From assembly GCF_039778605.1 (NCBI RefSeq), contig NZ_CP156060.1, forward strand, positions 682,001 to 746,000: 64,000 bases of DNA, in the 5' to 3' direction. This document shows, piece after piece, positions 16,699-24,435 of this stretch (positions are counted from its first letter, which is position 1; the number at the start of each line of letters is the position of its first letter). The notes beneath the pieces were generated by a model, which was not told the origin of the DNA, did no database searches, and saw only the letters and a program-made list of their open reading frames with translations. The position numbers and the translations under genes were made by a program. The stretch is from Flavobacterium sp. WV_118_3 (lineage in GTDB: Bacteria; Bacteroidota; Bacteroidia; Flavobacteriales; Flavobacteriaceae).

Positions 16699-17205
16699 AT
16701 GAAAACAAAATTACCCTATTATCTGTTTTGTATACTTATTCTGGTGTCTTGTCAGGATAAAGAGCTGCTGCTAAACGAAGAAACGGAAACAATTCCCGCC
16801 GGACTCATGGCAACGCCTTCGAAAGTAGTCGAGATAAACGAACCCGATACAAGCCTTAACGGTGACTATTGTGCTACGGTATCGATTAATGATCCGGAAG
16901 CCAAAAATGCTTCCAAACACAATCTGACAATCAAAGTGGAAAAAGGATATCTAAAAGAAATCCGGAATGAAGATCATACGGTGATACAAGACTTTCAGGG
17001 GGTCTTTTTTAATGACGACCGGTTTACAGAATTTCAGACAAACGGACTGGAATACCGGATTAGTATTCTCGCAACGCTGGAGGAATGTTATAGTGGTGAA
17101 TTAAAAGGTTTTTCAGTGCGCTGTAACGGAATAACCCAAAAAGGGAAACAATGTAAAAACAGAACATTGCACGCGAGCAAACTTTGTGTGCATCATCGGG
17201 AATAA
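16699..17205 (+). CDS. Lipoprotein with C-terminal Cys/His motif (DUF5763-like)
   Basis: A 168-residue protein from ATG 16699 (MKTKLPYY); an upstream in-frame start at 16666 lacks a signal peptide at its N-terminus. The lipobox LVSC gives Cys18. A central beta-rich domain is followed by a C-terminal tail RCNGITQKGKQCKNRT, then SKLCVHH. This CxxI-x3-Gx-x-C...C-x-x-H pattern resembles small zinc-binding tails of the DUF5763 type found on Bacteroidota proteins. It is the last gene of the operon, right after the secreted nuclease, and could bind or restrain it, but that is speculation. Confidence 0.78.
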   Translation: MKTKLPYYLFCILILVSCQDKELLLNEETETIPAGLMATPSKVVEINEPDTSLNGDYCATVSINDPEAKNASKHNLTIKVEKGYLKEIRNEDHTVIQDFQGVFFNDDRFTEFQTNGLEYRISILATLEECYSGELKGFSVRCNGITQKGKQCKNRTLHASKLCVHHRE

Positions 17206-17505
17206 ATAAACGGATGATTATAAAAGGACTTTTGTAAACTTTAAACGGACTTTTATTCTGTCTTTTTTATACTTTTTGTAAAACGCTGTGTCGTTATTTT
17301 AAGAGTAGTTTTTTGTAAAGTATGTTTTTTATCTTAAAAAAAATGAAGAAATATAACGGATCGTAATTTTTTTGGGGTTACATTCAATAATCGTTAAAAA
17401 GATGCCTTTTTCAAGTCGGACAGTGGTTGCATTTTGTAAATTTGTTTTTAGGGGATGAAGTTTGTAACTTCATCATTGAGCAAATTACAATCGACGATTT
17501 TTATA
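17206..17505. other. Intergenic region of 300 bp, very AT-rich, with repeated TTTGTAAA
   Basis: No clear ORF or hairpin terminator. TTTGTAAA occurs at 17231, 17275, 17312 and 17433. The last copy overlaps the promoter box of the PAS gene. Confidence 0.5.
17437..17444 (+). promoter_or_regulatory. Putative -7 promoter box TAAATTTG
   Basis: An exact TAnnTTTG match. It predicts transcription starting near 17450, which leaves almost no leader for the ATG at 17455 but about 55 nt for the ATG at 17506. It therefore favours the later start of the PAS gene. Confidence 0.5.
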
Positions 17506-18186
17506 ATGCAAAAGAGTATAAAGGATCTTCGGATTTTACTGGACAAGAATTCGGAAGACAGCAGTTTTAATATTATTTCTTCAATCACGGACATCAAGGG
17601 AAATATCATCTATGCCAATCAGAAATTCTGCGAAATTTCTAAATATGAAGAAACGGAATTACTGGGAAAAAACCATCGGATACTAAACTCCGGGCATCAT
17701 CCGAAAACGTTTTTTAAAACCATGTGGAAGACCATTGGTAACGGTAATGTATGGGATGGTGAAATTCGAAACAAAGCTAAAGACGGAAGTTATTACTGGG
17801 TCTATTCGATTATCTTTCCGGTTTTTGACGTCCATAATAAAATCACACAGTATTTTTCAATTCGCGTTCCGATTGACGAGAAAAAGAAACTGGACGAACA
17901 ACGCGAAAAAAGAATCCGAAGACTGGAAAAAATTCTTTTTAAAATATCCCATGAAGTACGACAACCGGTTACGCAGATTTTAGGCGTGTCCGATTTGTTA
18001 AAAGAAACACAGTTAAATCAGGATGAGTTGCGAATGCTGATTGAGGGAATGAAAGAATCGGCAGATCTGTTGAATTTATATACGCGCGAGCTAAATCAAT
18101 ATGTACATAAAATGAAAAATGAAGAGTACGAGTTGTTGCTTGCGGCCAGCGAAAACCCGGATGGCAGTTATTTTACCAATTTGTAG
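17506..18186 (+). CDS. PAS-domain protein with a HisKA-type helix but no ATPase domain
   Basis: A 226-residue cytoplasmic protein. I choose ATG 17506 (MQKSIKDLRILL) because the promoter box at 17437 leaves no leader for ATG 17455. A PAS domain covers about 25-125 (ITDIKGNIIYANQKFCEISK, NKAKDGSYYWVYSIIFPV). A coiled linker leads to an H-box KISHEVRQPVTQILG with His149 and a second helix, then an acidic tail. No N, G1 or G2 box follows. The remaining 99 bp before the next gene do not encode one, so this is not a recent frameshift. It may be a phosphotransfer or dimerisation partner of another kinase. A NarL-type regulator follows. Confidence 0.85.
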   Translation: MQKSIKDLRILLDKNSEDSSFNIISSITDIKGNIIYANQKFCEISKYEETELLGKNHRILNSGHHPKTFFKTMWKTIGNGNVWDGEIRNKAKDGSYYWVYSIIFPVFDVHNKITQYFSIRVPIDEKKKLDEQREKRIRRLEKILFKISHEVRQPVTQILGVSDLLKETQLNQDELRMLIEGMKESADLLNLYTRELNQYVHKMKNEEYELLLAASENPDGSYFTNL

Positions 18187-18219
18187 GAAACAATGGAATA
18201 ATTGCAGTACTTTTTAGGG

Positions 18220-18235
18220 TTCCTTATATAAGGAA
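18220..18235. promoter_or_regulatory. Perfect 16-bp palindrome TTCCTTATATAAGGAA
   Basis: An 8+8 inverted repeat without spacer lies 15 bp upstream of the -7 box at 18251, i.e. over the expected -33 region of the response-regulator promoter. It is a candidate operator for a dimeric regulator, possibly autoregulation. Confidence 0.55.
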
Positions 18236-18250
18236 AGGAATAAAAAAATA

Positions 18251-18258
18251 TATCTTTG
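18251..18258 (+). promoter_or_regulatory. Putative -7 promoter box TATCTTTG
   Basis: A TAnnTTTG match 27 bp before the ATG of the response regulator at 18286. Confidence 0.5.
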
Positions 18259-18285
18259 TGAGGAAACCAACCTCCTTCCATCCGC

Positions 18286-18927
18286 ATGACTTCCGAATAT
18301 AACATACTGATAGCCGATGACCATAGTGTGGTAAGACAGGGCGTATCGTTGATCCTGAAATATTCACTGCCGAATATCATTATCAACCAGACCGATACCT
18401 TAAACGGGGTTTTGGAAAAAATGGTTGTAACTACTTTCGACCTGATTATTCTGGACATCAATTTACCCGGAGGCAATAATGTTTTAATGATCGAAAAAAT
18501 AAGAGGAATCGATCCGAATGTGAAAATTCTGATGTTTTCGGCTTTTGAAGAAGATCTGTATGCGATGCGGTACCTCAATTCGGGAGCCAATGGCTATCTG
18601 AATAAACTAGGGAACGAAGAAGAAATCGTCGAAGCAGTTCGGAAAGTAATGACTACCGGAAAATATATCAGCGACAGTCTGAAAGATAAACTGATCAACG
18701 ACCTGTTAAACAATGTTTCCCAAACCAATCCGCTCGAACGACTTTCCAACAGAGAACTGGAAATTAGCCGGTTGTTGGTGAATGGTTACGGGAATCTGGA
18801 AATTGCCAATCATCTCAATATCCAGATGTCAACCGTGAGTACCTATAAAGGCCGGATTTTTGAAAAACTGGATATCAAAAATGTCGTTTCGCTGGCTGAT
18901 CTCTTTAAGCTTTACGAAAATAACTAA
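18286..18927 (+). CDS. NarL/FixJ-type response regulator
   Basis: A 213-residue two-domain regulator. The receiver shows the acidic pair in IADDHS, phosphorylatable Asp57 in IILDINLPG, a conserved Ser in MFSAFEE and Lys in YLNKLGNEE. The LuxR-type HTH spans about 148-210 (LSNRELEISRLLVNGYGNLEIA and MSTVSTYKGRIFEKL). It converges with the large histidine kinase (5 bp between the stops) and follows the kinase-like PAS protein, either of which may be its partner. A palindrome upstream suggests regulated expression. Confidence 0.93.
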   Translation: MTSEYNILIADDHSVVRQGVSLILKYSLPNIIINQTDTLNGVLEKMVVTTFDLIILDINLPGGNNVLMIEKIRGIDPNVKILMFSAFEEDLYAMRYLNSGANGYLNKLGNEEEIVEAVRKVMTTGKYISDSLKDKLINDLLNNVSQTNPLERLSNRELEISRLLVNGYGNLEIANHLNIQMSTVSTYKGRIFEKLDIKNVVSLADLFKLYENN

Positions 18928-18932
18928 AACGA

Positions 18933-21900
18933 CTATTTTAGGATCAGTGTAATGGTTGTTCCTTTCCCCACTTCGCTTTCCAAAGTGATGTCTCCATGAA
19001 CCAGATGTAGTAATTCGATTATAATATGGAAACCAATTCCTTTGGTAAATTGTTTCCGGTCACTTTCGGATTTCATTTTCTGAGCCAATGTCTGGTAATA
19101 GTGTAACATTTCCGAATGCATGCCACATCCGGTATCCATAAGGCTAATACGAGTGGAGTGCTTGTCCTGAACCGCACTAAAACGAATCGTTCCATTAATC
19201 GTGTTTTTGATCGCATTATCCAGTAAATTGTGCAGAATGATGGTAAAAAGCTGTTTGTTGAGGTTCAGATAAATGGTGTCTGAAACTGTATTTTCCAATT
19301 CGTTGCGTTTTGATTTTGCAATCGGATCGAAGAGTTTTATTTTTTCATTGATCAAATCACGAAGTGCAAAAGCCTCATTTTGTAAATTGTCTTTATTCAG
19401 ATAGATTTTAGAATATTCCAACAGGTTGTTTACAAAGTGATACAATTCGAACGACGACGTATACATGGTTTTGATGTTTTCCTGAAAGTCGGGATTGTCG
19501 CGATCCAGGTTTTCATACAGGTATTTCCCGGTTAAGGCCATGTATTTTAGCGGACTTTTGATGTCGTGGGTAATGGAACCGATTAGTTTTTTATGCGAAT
19601 GAATCTGTTCACTCAGATCTGTCTGTGTTTGGGTGAGTGCTGTAATCGTGCTTTTTAATTCGGCTGTACGGTGTGAAATTCGTTTTTCGAGCAATAGGTT
19701 CTGATGGCGGATGTATTTGGTTCGCTGGCGGAAGCCATAATAAATCAGTAAGGCTATGGTGAGTATTAGCAGACTCTTAAACCAGATGGTTTGCCAAAAA
19801 GCAGGAGGAACTATAATCGTAACGGTCTTATAATCGTACTGCGAATCGAATCCTCTTACTTTACGAGCGGTTAAGGTATATTCACCCGGATATAGAGTGG
19901 TATAGGAAATGGTATAATTATCGCTGGTTTTGGTCCAGTCTTGATGGACATCGTTTCCATCCAGACGGACTTCAATAGTGAGGTTTTCCGGGTTACCGTA
20001 AAACGGACTGTTAAAGGAAATGACTACACGACTAAAATCCCGGTTTATGACGAGCGTGTCGTTAAAAGTAACAGAACGATCGTCTACTTTAGCTTCGTTA
20101 CTATAAATCGGATTGGTGGGGAGTATAGGAGTTACCTTTTTACTGTCGAAAAAAGTCAACCCTTCAAATGATGGTAAGGCGATGTAACCATTGGGAAGAT
20201 TGGTCGCACAGGGGTAGCAACCGCCATTAAACTCATTGGTACTAAAACCGGAACTTTTATCGTAATAGTGATAATAAATGGTGTTTTGTTTTTTATCGGC
20301 ATAATCAAACAGACTTTGTCGGGATACCTGAAATAATCCTTTGTTTGTAGGAATCCAGATAAAACCTTTCTGGTCTTCGACTACACAATGTGCCGAACGG
20401 AGATACTTGTTTTTGTCGAAAGGGAAGTGAGTGGTTCCCTGGTGATTCCGGATCAGAAATAAACCGTTATTATAGGTATATACCCAAATATTATTTCCAT
20501 CGGAGCAATGAATGCCACGAACATACGATTCGTCGATAACGCTGTTTCGCGTGATGTATTTGGTGTTCAGATCCATATGGTACAACCCGGAAGGCGATCC
20601 GATCAACATTCGCGAATTTCTGTCTTTATAGATGTTGTTGGGCGAAAAATCAAGATTGGCAACTGGCGTGAGTTTGGGCGCTGCAACATTTGGATCAATA
20701 GTATACAGTTGTCCTTTTTTATATGTCTTACTGTCGGTGGTTCCAATCCAAATCCGGCCTTTTTCGTCTTTATAAACCGCACTCATAAAATACTGAAGCG
20801 TCCAACGGTCGTAAGTGGTAAAATTCGCGCTTTTTTTATAACGGTACAGGTTACGGATATCTAATGTCCAGATATCGCCGTTATTGTCGATAACCGAATA
20901 GAATTTTTCACCTTTTAACGAAGACGGCAGATGTGTAATGGTTCCTCTATAGTCTATAAGCTGTCCTTTTCCGGTCAATACACGGGTCGAATCGAATAAA
21001 ACATTAGAATAGGTCACCGGATCCTGTTCGTCGACATAACTTTTAAAAGATTCCGGACGGATAATTAAAAAACCTTTGGTAAGACTACCCAGGTAAAGGA
21101 TGTTTAATTTGGTGTCGTAATAAAACGCATGTACTTTTTGCTTTTCAACGTCAAAATGGGATAGGATCCGTTTTTTATGCAAACCGTTTTGATCGGCTGT
21201 CAGATAATACAGATTTCCGTCGGCATACAAAAAAGCCTGATCAATCGCATTGTTGATATAGATGCTACCGTCTTCTTTTGTTGGTTGATCCATTTCTATA
21301 GGAATCAGCTTTTGCGGAGTAACTACAGAATATTGCTTTTTACTTTTTAGGTATAGGGTATTGTTTAGGATAAAAAGCTCGGAGTCGAAAGCCAGTTTAT
21401 GCGGGTAACCGCTAATTCGTTTTTTAGTGCTAACCGAGTAATAGCGGATACTATCCGGGTAAAACTGAAATACTTTATCTTTGATCAAGACCTCATAACG
21501 GCGGTAATATTTGAAAAAAGAAGTGGATATTTTGATATTGTTGCCAAACAAACGCCCGATTTCGTTTAACGAATGAATGTCTTTTCCGTCTTTGTAATAA
21601 AGCTTCGGATCGGTTTCAATTTTTAGAATCTGACCGAGATCATTCGCTACATAGTGGCCTTTGCCTTTGTAGTTTTTTTTGACAAACTTCATCCGATTGG
21701 ATTTCAGTCCTTTTATATTTTCACTATTGTATACTTTAAATTGTTGTCCGTCAAAACGAACCAGACCGTCTTCGGTTGCCAGCCAGATAAAACCAAGTTC
21801 GTCCGGAACAATCGATTTGACACTATTTTGTGGCAATTGTCCATTATCGGAAGTATACCATTTGTAGAGAGGATCCTGTTGCCCGAATACCGGTATAACG

Positions 21901-21941
21901 CTGATTATAAATAGTAGTAAAAGACGTGAAAAAAGAGACAT
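18933..21941 (-). CDS. Beta-propeller (Reg_prop/Y_Y_Y) sensor histidine kinase
   Basis: A 1002-residue sensor from ATG 21941 (MSLFSRLLLLFIISVIPVFG, a clean signal peptide); 43 further in-frame codons upstream are less likely to be translated. A large periplasmic region contains two-component-regulator propeller blades (SIVPDELGFIWLATEDGLVR, VVEDQKGFIWIPTNKGLF). A Y_Y_Y domain ends near 740, then a transmembrane segment (WFKSLLILTIALLIYYGF) and a coiled coil. The H-box SITHDIKSP has His792, and the ATPase domain has HNLLDNAIKN, DTGCGM and KGIGFHI. Unlike classical hybrid sensors it lacks fused receiver and AraC domains. The convergent NarL-type regulator is a possible partner. Confidence 0.92.
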   Translation of the reverse strand: MSLFSRLLLLFIISVIPVFGQQDPLYKWYTSDNGQLPQNSVKSIVPDELGFIWLATEDGLVRFDGQQFKVYNSENIKGLKSNRMKFVKKNYKGKGHYVANDLGQILKIETDPKLYYKDGKDIHSLNEIGRLFGNNIKISTSFFKYYRRYEVLIKDKVFQFYPDSIRYYSVSTKKRISGYPHKLAFDSELFILNNTLYLKSKKQYSVVTPQKLIPIEMDQPTKEDGSIYINNAIDQAFLYADGNLYYLTADQNGLHKKRILSHFDVEKQKVHAFYYDTKLNILYLGSLTKGFLIIRPESFKSYVDEQDPVTYSNVLFDSTRVLTGKGQLIDYRGTITHLPSSLKGEKFYSVIDNNGDIWTLDIRNLYRYKKSANFTTYDRWTLQYFMSAVYKDEKGRIWIGTTDSKTYKKGQLYTIDPNVAAPKLTPVANLDFSPNNIYKDRNSRMLIGSPSGLYHMDLNTKYITRNSVIDESYVRGIHCSDGNNIWVYTYNNGLFLIRNHQGTTHFPFDKNKYLRSAHCVVEDQKGFIWIPTNKGLFQVSRQSLFDYADKKQNTIYYHYYDKSSGFSTNEFNGGCYPCATNLPNGYIALPSFEGLTFFDSKKVTPILPTNPIYSNEAKVDDRSVTFNDTLVINRDFSRVVISFNSPFYGNPENLTIEVRLDGNDVHQDWTKTSDNYTISYTTLYPGEYTLTARKVRGFDSQYDYKTVTIIVPPAFWQTIWFKSLLILTIALLIYYGFRQRTKYIRHQNLLLEKRISHRTAELKSTITALTQTQTDLSEQIHSHKKLIGSITHDIKSPLKYMALTGKYLYENLDRDNPDFQENIKTMYTSSFELYHFVNNLLEYSKIYLNKDNLQNEAFALRDLINEKIKLFDPIAKSKRNELENTVSDTIYLNLNKQLFTIILHNLLDNAIKNTINGTIRFSAVQDKHSTRISLMDTGCGMHSEMLHYYQTLAQKMKSESDRKQFTKGIGFHIIIELLHLVHGDITLESEVGKGTTITLILK

Positions 21942-22166
21942 AGGAACGATTTTGACAAACTGATCATCTGAGGGTTGTCGGGAAAGAACCAATATTACAA
22001 AAAAATATACAAGATTTAACAACTGTTTTTGTAGAAATAATTCTACAGAAATGATTAAGAATCCGTACAAAGGAATTGTTTTGAACTACTGATATTTGTA
22101 GTCCCCAAATTTTAGAATTGATACTAATGCGATGCCTATGTTAAAGTCAATCCTAAATACAACATT

Positions 22167-23114
22167 ATGTATATCAAAATATTGTTTGACAATGCCCGAT
22201 TGAAAGGTGTTTTAAAGCTTATTTTAATAGTATCGGTTGTTCATGTTGCCAGTTTCTATTGGAACCAGCGTGTGCCGCTCGGGCTGTTATACGGACCGCT
22301 ATTGCTGTTGATTGTCCGTGAAATGGAACGGGTTACGCTTTGGGTGCACACATTACCCTTTTTTCTTTTTAGCGGACTGTATCTTGTTTTTAAAGCCGAT
22401 GCTGTTGCCTTTGGTGACTGGCAATTGTATCATACCATCTACTTATTTGTATTGGCGGTTTCACTGTGTTCGTATGCTGTGGCGGTAACGGTTGTATGCA
22501 AAAAAGAACATTTGGTAACTGTTTTCGAAAAAGAATTTTTACAAGTATTAGCATACGGTTGTTATTTTGCGGCTTTATTAGTGGTCTTGCTTGCGCTTCG
22601 TGTTGGGTTTGGTATACTGGATTTTGGCTTTGATCCGGTTCCAATGCTCTTTTTTCAATTGGGTATTTTTAGCGTGCTGATTTTGGCATTTCTGGTTTTC
22701 TACGGAAAAAAGGAAAAAGGAAAACGGATACTAAAAAAGAATCCTATAGTACTGCCGGGTATCGATGTGGCAACATCTTTGATGTATAGAGAGACGCTCG
22801 AAAAATGCATTCGTGAAACGAATATATACCGAAATCCCGATATTTCACTCGAAATGCTTTCGATCGAAACGACAATTCCGAAACATCATTTGTCACAATT
22901 GTTAAACGGTTGTCTTGGGAAAAATTTCTATCAATATATAGCGGAATTGCGAATCGAATATGCTATTTCCTGTCTCAAAGAAGATTCCGGAATTAAGATT
23001 GAATCGCTGGCGTATGATTGCGGATTTAATTCCAAAACCTCCTTTAACCGCTATTTTAAAGAATATACCGGCTATTTACCGTCTTATTATAAAATAAAAG
23101 TACAACATTTATAA
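22167..23114 (+). CDS. Membrane-anchored AraC-family regulator (copy 1)
   Basis: A 315-residue protein. The N-terminal 190 residues hold about six transmembrane segments with the motif VPLGLLYGPLLLL. A linker leads to a C-terminal AraC domain (about 215-312) with both helix-turn-helix motifs: LEMLSIETTIPKHHLSQLLN and IESLAYDCGFNSKTSFNRYF, ending TGYLPSYYK. Such 6-7TM-AraC proteins are common in Flavobacteriia and are thought to couple a membrane signal to transcription. It is 12 bp upstream of a second copy of the same architecture, so the pair is an operon. Confidence 0.92.
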   Translation: MYIKILFDNARLKGVLKLILIVSVVHVASFYWNQRVPLGLLYGPLLLLIVREMERVTLWVHTLPFFLFSGLYLVFKADAVAFGDWQLYHTIYLFVLAVSLCSYAVAVTVVCKKEHLVTVFEKEFLQVLAYGCYFAALLVVLLALRVGFGILDFGFDPVPMLFFQLGIFSVLILAFLVFYGKKEKGKRILKKNPIVLPGIDVATSLMYRETLEKCIRETNIYRNPDISLEMLSIETTIPKHHLSQLLNGCLGKNFYQYIAELRIEYAISCLKEDSGIKIESLAYDCGFNSKTSFNRYFKEYTGYLPSYYKIKVQHL

Positions 23115-23126
23115 ATAGGACATAGT

Positions 23127-24182
23127 ATGCTCTTTTTGTTGTTAGCACTGGTCTTTGGCTGTAATGCTCTTACCTTATATGTGCTCCTGAAAACCAAATC
23201 GGATAAATTATTTGATAAAGTTATCTACTATGTGGTATGGATTTCTTTATTCCATTCGGCCTACGCTTTTTTGTCCCGCTATTATTTTGTGGAGTTGTCA
23301 TTTATCGATCGCGCTGCGCCGTTTGGATTATTATATGGGCCGATGTTGTATTTTCTATCGTTTTCGAATCACGAAAAATGGTTAGGTCGAAGTAATGTAA
23401 TAAAACATGGAAGTCCGTTTTTGTTGGCAACGATTGGCTATGTGATTTTTTTGATTTTTCCGGAATGGCGCCGCAATTACGGATTGTATTATTTTGAAGT
23501 ACTCTATTCCGGAGTGGTTATATCAATGGTTGGCTATGTTTTGTATATTTTCTTAAATCACAAAAAGGCTATCTCCGATAACCGCATCCGTAAATTGATC
23601 AACTCAGGAGCGACCTGGTTACTGTTAATTGCCAGTTTGCTTGCCAGTATTGTTGTTTCGAAAATACTCCGAAAAGAAGACATCGGGTCATTATTGCCGG
23701 GAATGATAATATATGGAGCGATGCTATTTGTTTCCTTTCTGATTTTTAAATATTCCATTAATAATCTGTTGGTACAAGTCGGTGTGGAAGAGGAATTGGA
23801 AGAAACGGTTCCAATTTCAGCGCCGCGACAATATCAAAAATCAGCACTTACAGCTGAGATATTACGGGAATACGAACAAAAGCTCAACACGATCATGGAA
23901 ACGGAACAGGTTTTTCTCGATACCGAACTCTCTTTAGAAAGTTTGTCCCGAAAAGTCAAAATCCCAAAACACCACCTGACGCAATTATTTAATACCAAAA
24001 TCAACCAGACGTTCTATCAATACATCAATACCTATAGAATAAATCATTCCTGCAAATTACTATTGGAAGAACCGGAAACGAATCTGGAAGAAATTGCATT
24101 TAAAAGCGGATTTAATTCTAAAGTAACGTTTAATCGTTATTTTAAAAATCAAATGGGATGTACACCATCGGAATACCGATAA
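23127..24182 (+). CDS. Membrane-anchored AraC-family regulator (copy 2)
   Basis: A 351-residue paralog of the preceding protein with seven likely membrane segments (starting MLFLLLALVFGCNALTLYVL) and the shared motif APFGLLYGPMLYF. The C-terminal AraC domain is nearly parallel to copy 1 (LESLSRKVKIPKHHLTQLFN and LEEIAFKSGFNSKVTFNRYF, ending GCTPSEYR). The stop is followed by a terminator and then the giant adhesin gene. Adhesin control by this pair is a natural guess but is not shown by the sequence. Confidence 0.92.
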   Translation: MLFLLLALVFGCNALTLYVLLKTKSDKLFDKVIYYVVWISLFHSAYAFLSRYYFVELSFIDRAAPFGLLYGPMLYFLSFSNHEKWLGRSNVIKHGSPFLLATIGYVIFLIFPEWRRNYGLYYFEVLYSGVVISMVGYVLYIFLNHKKAISDNRIRKLINSGATWLLLIASLLASIVVSKILRKEDIGSLLPGMIIYGAMLFVSFLIFKYSINNLLVQVGVEEELEETVPISAPRQYQKSALTAEILREYEQKLNTIMETEQVFLDTELSLESLSRKVKIPKHHLTQLFNTKINQTFYQYINTYRINHSCKLLLEEPETNLEEIAFKSGFNSKVTFNRYFKNQMGCTPSEYR

Positions 24183-24212
24183 CCCTAAAAAAAATAACAC
24201 AAAACAATAACT

Positions 24213-24241
24213 AAAAACCGGATCGAAAATCCGGTTTTTTT
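24213..24241 (+). terminator. Rho-independent terminator after the AraC pair
   Basis: An 11-bp stem (24213-24223 with 24229-24239) with a CGAAA loop and a T run. Confidence 0.85.
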
Positions 24242-24319
24242 ATGCCCGTATTTTTACCTGTTTTTTTACGGTTTATTTGTAATTGTTTGTATTTCAGTCT
24301 TTTATAAAAAAAAATAAAT

Positions 24320-24362
24320 GTTTCAATCGTGTGGGATGTACGTCATGCCACACGATTGAAAC
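24320..24362. repeat. Long inverted repeat upstream of the giant adhesin gene
   Basis: Two perfect 15-bp arms (24320-24334 and 24348-24362, GTTTCAATCGTGTGG and its complement) flank a 13-nt centre that itself pairs ATG with CAT. There is no T run after it on the plus strand; on the minus strand an A/T-rich tract follows. It sits 74 bp before the adhesin ATG and after the terminator of the AraC pair, so it may be a leader RNA hairpin or an operator rather than a terminator. Confidence 0.75.
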
Positions 24363-24435
24363 GTTTTAGCCTTTCGGTTTTTAGAATTTCGCACTTGCAA
24401 AATCTTACAAGAGAGTAAAATTAAAAACCAGAAAA

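Noticed and set aside
17506..18285. Frameshifted pseudogene of a full histidine kinase
   Set aside because: The 99 bp after the stop contain no N, G1 or G2 box in any frame and are followed at once by a promoter and another gene.
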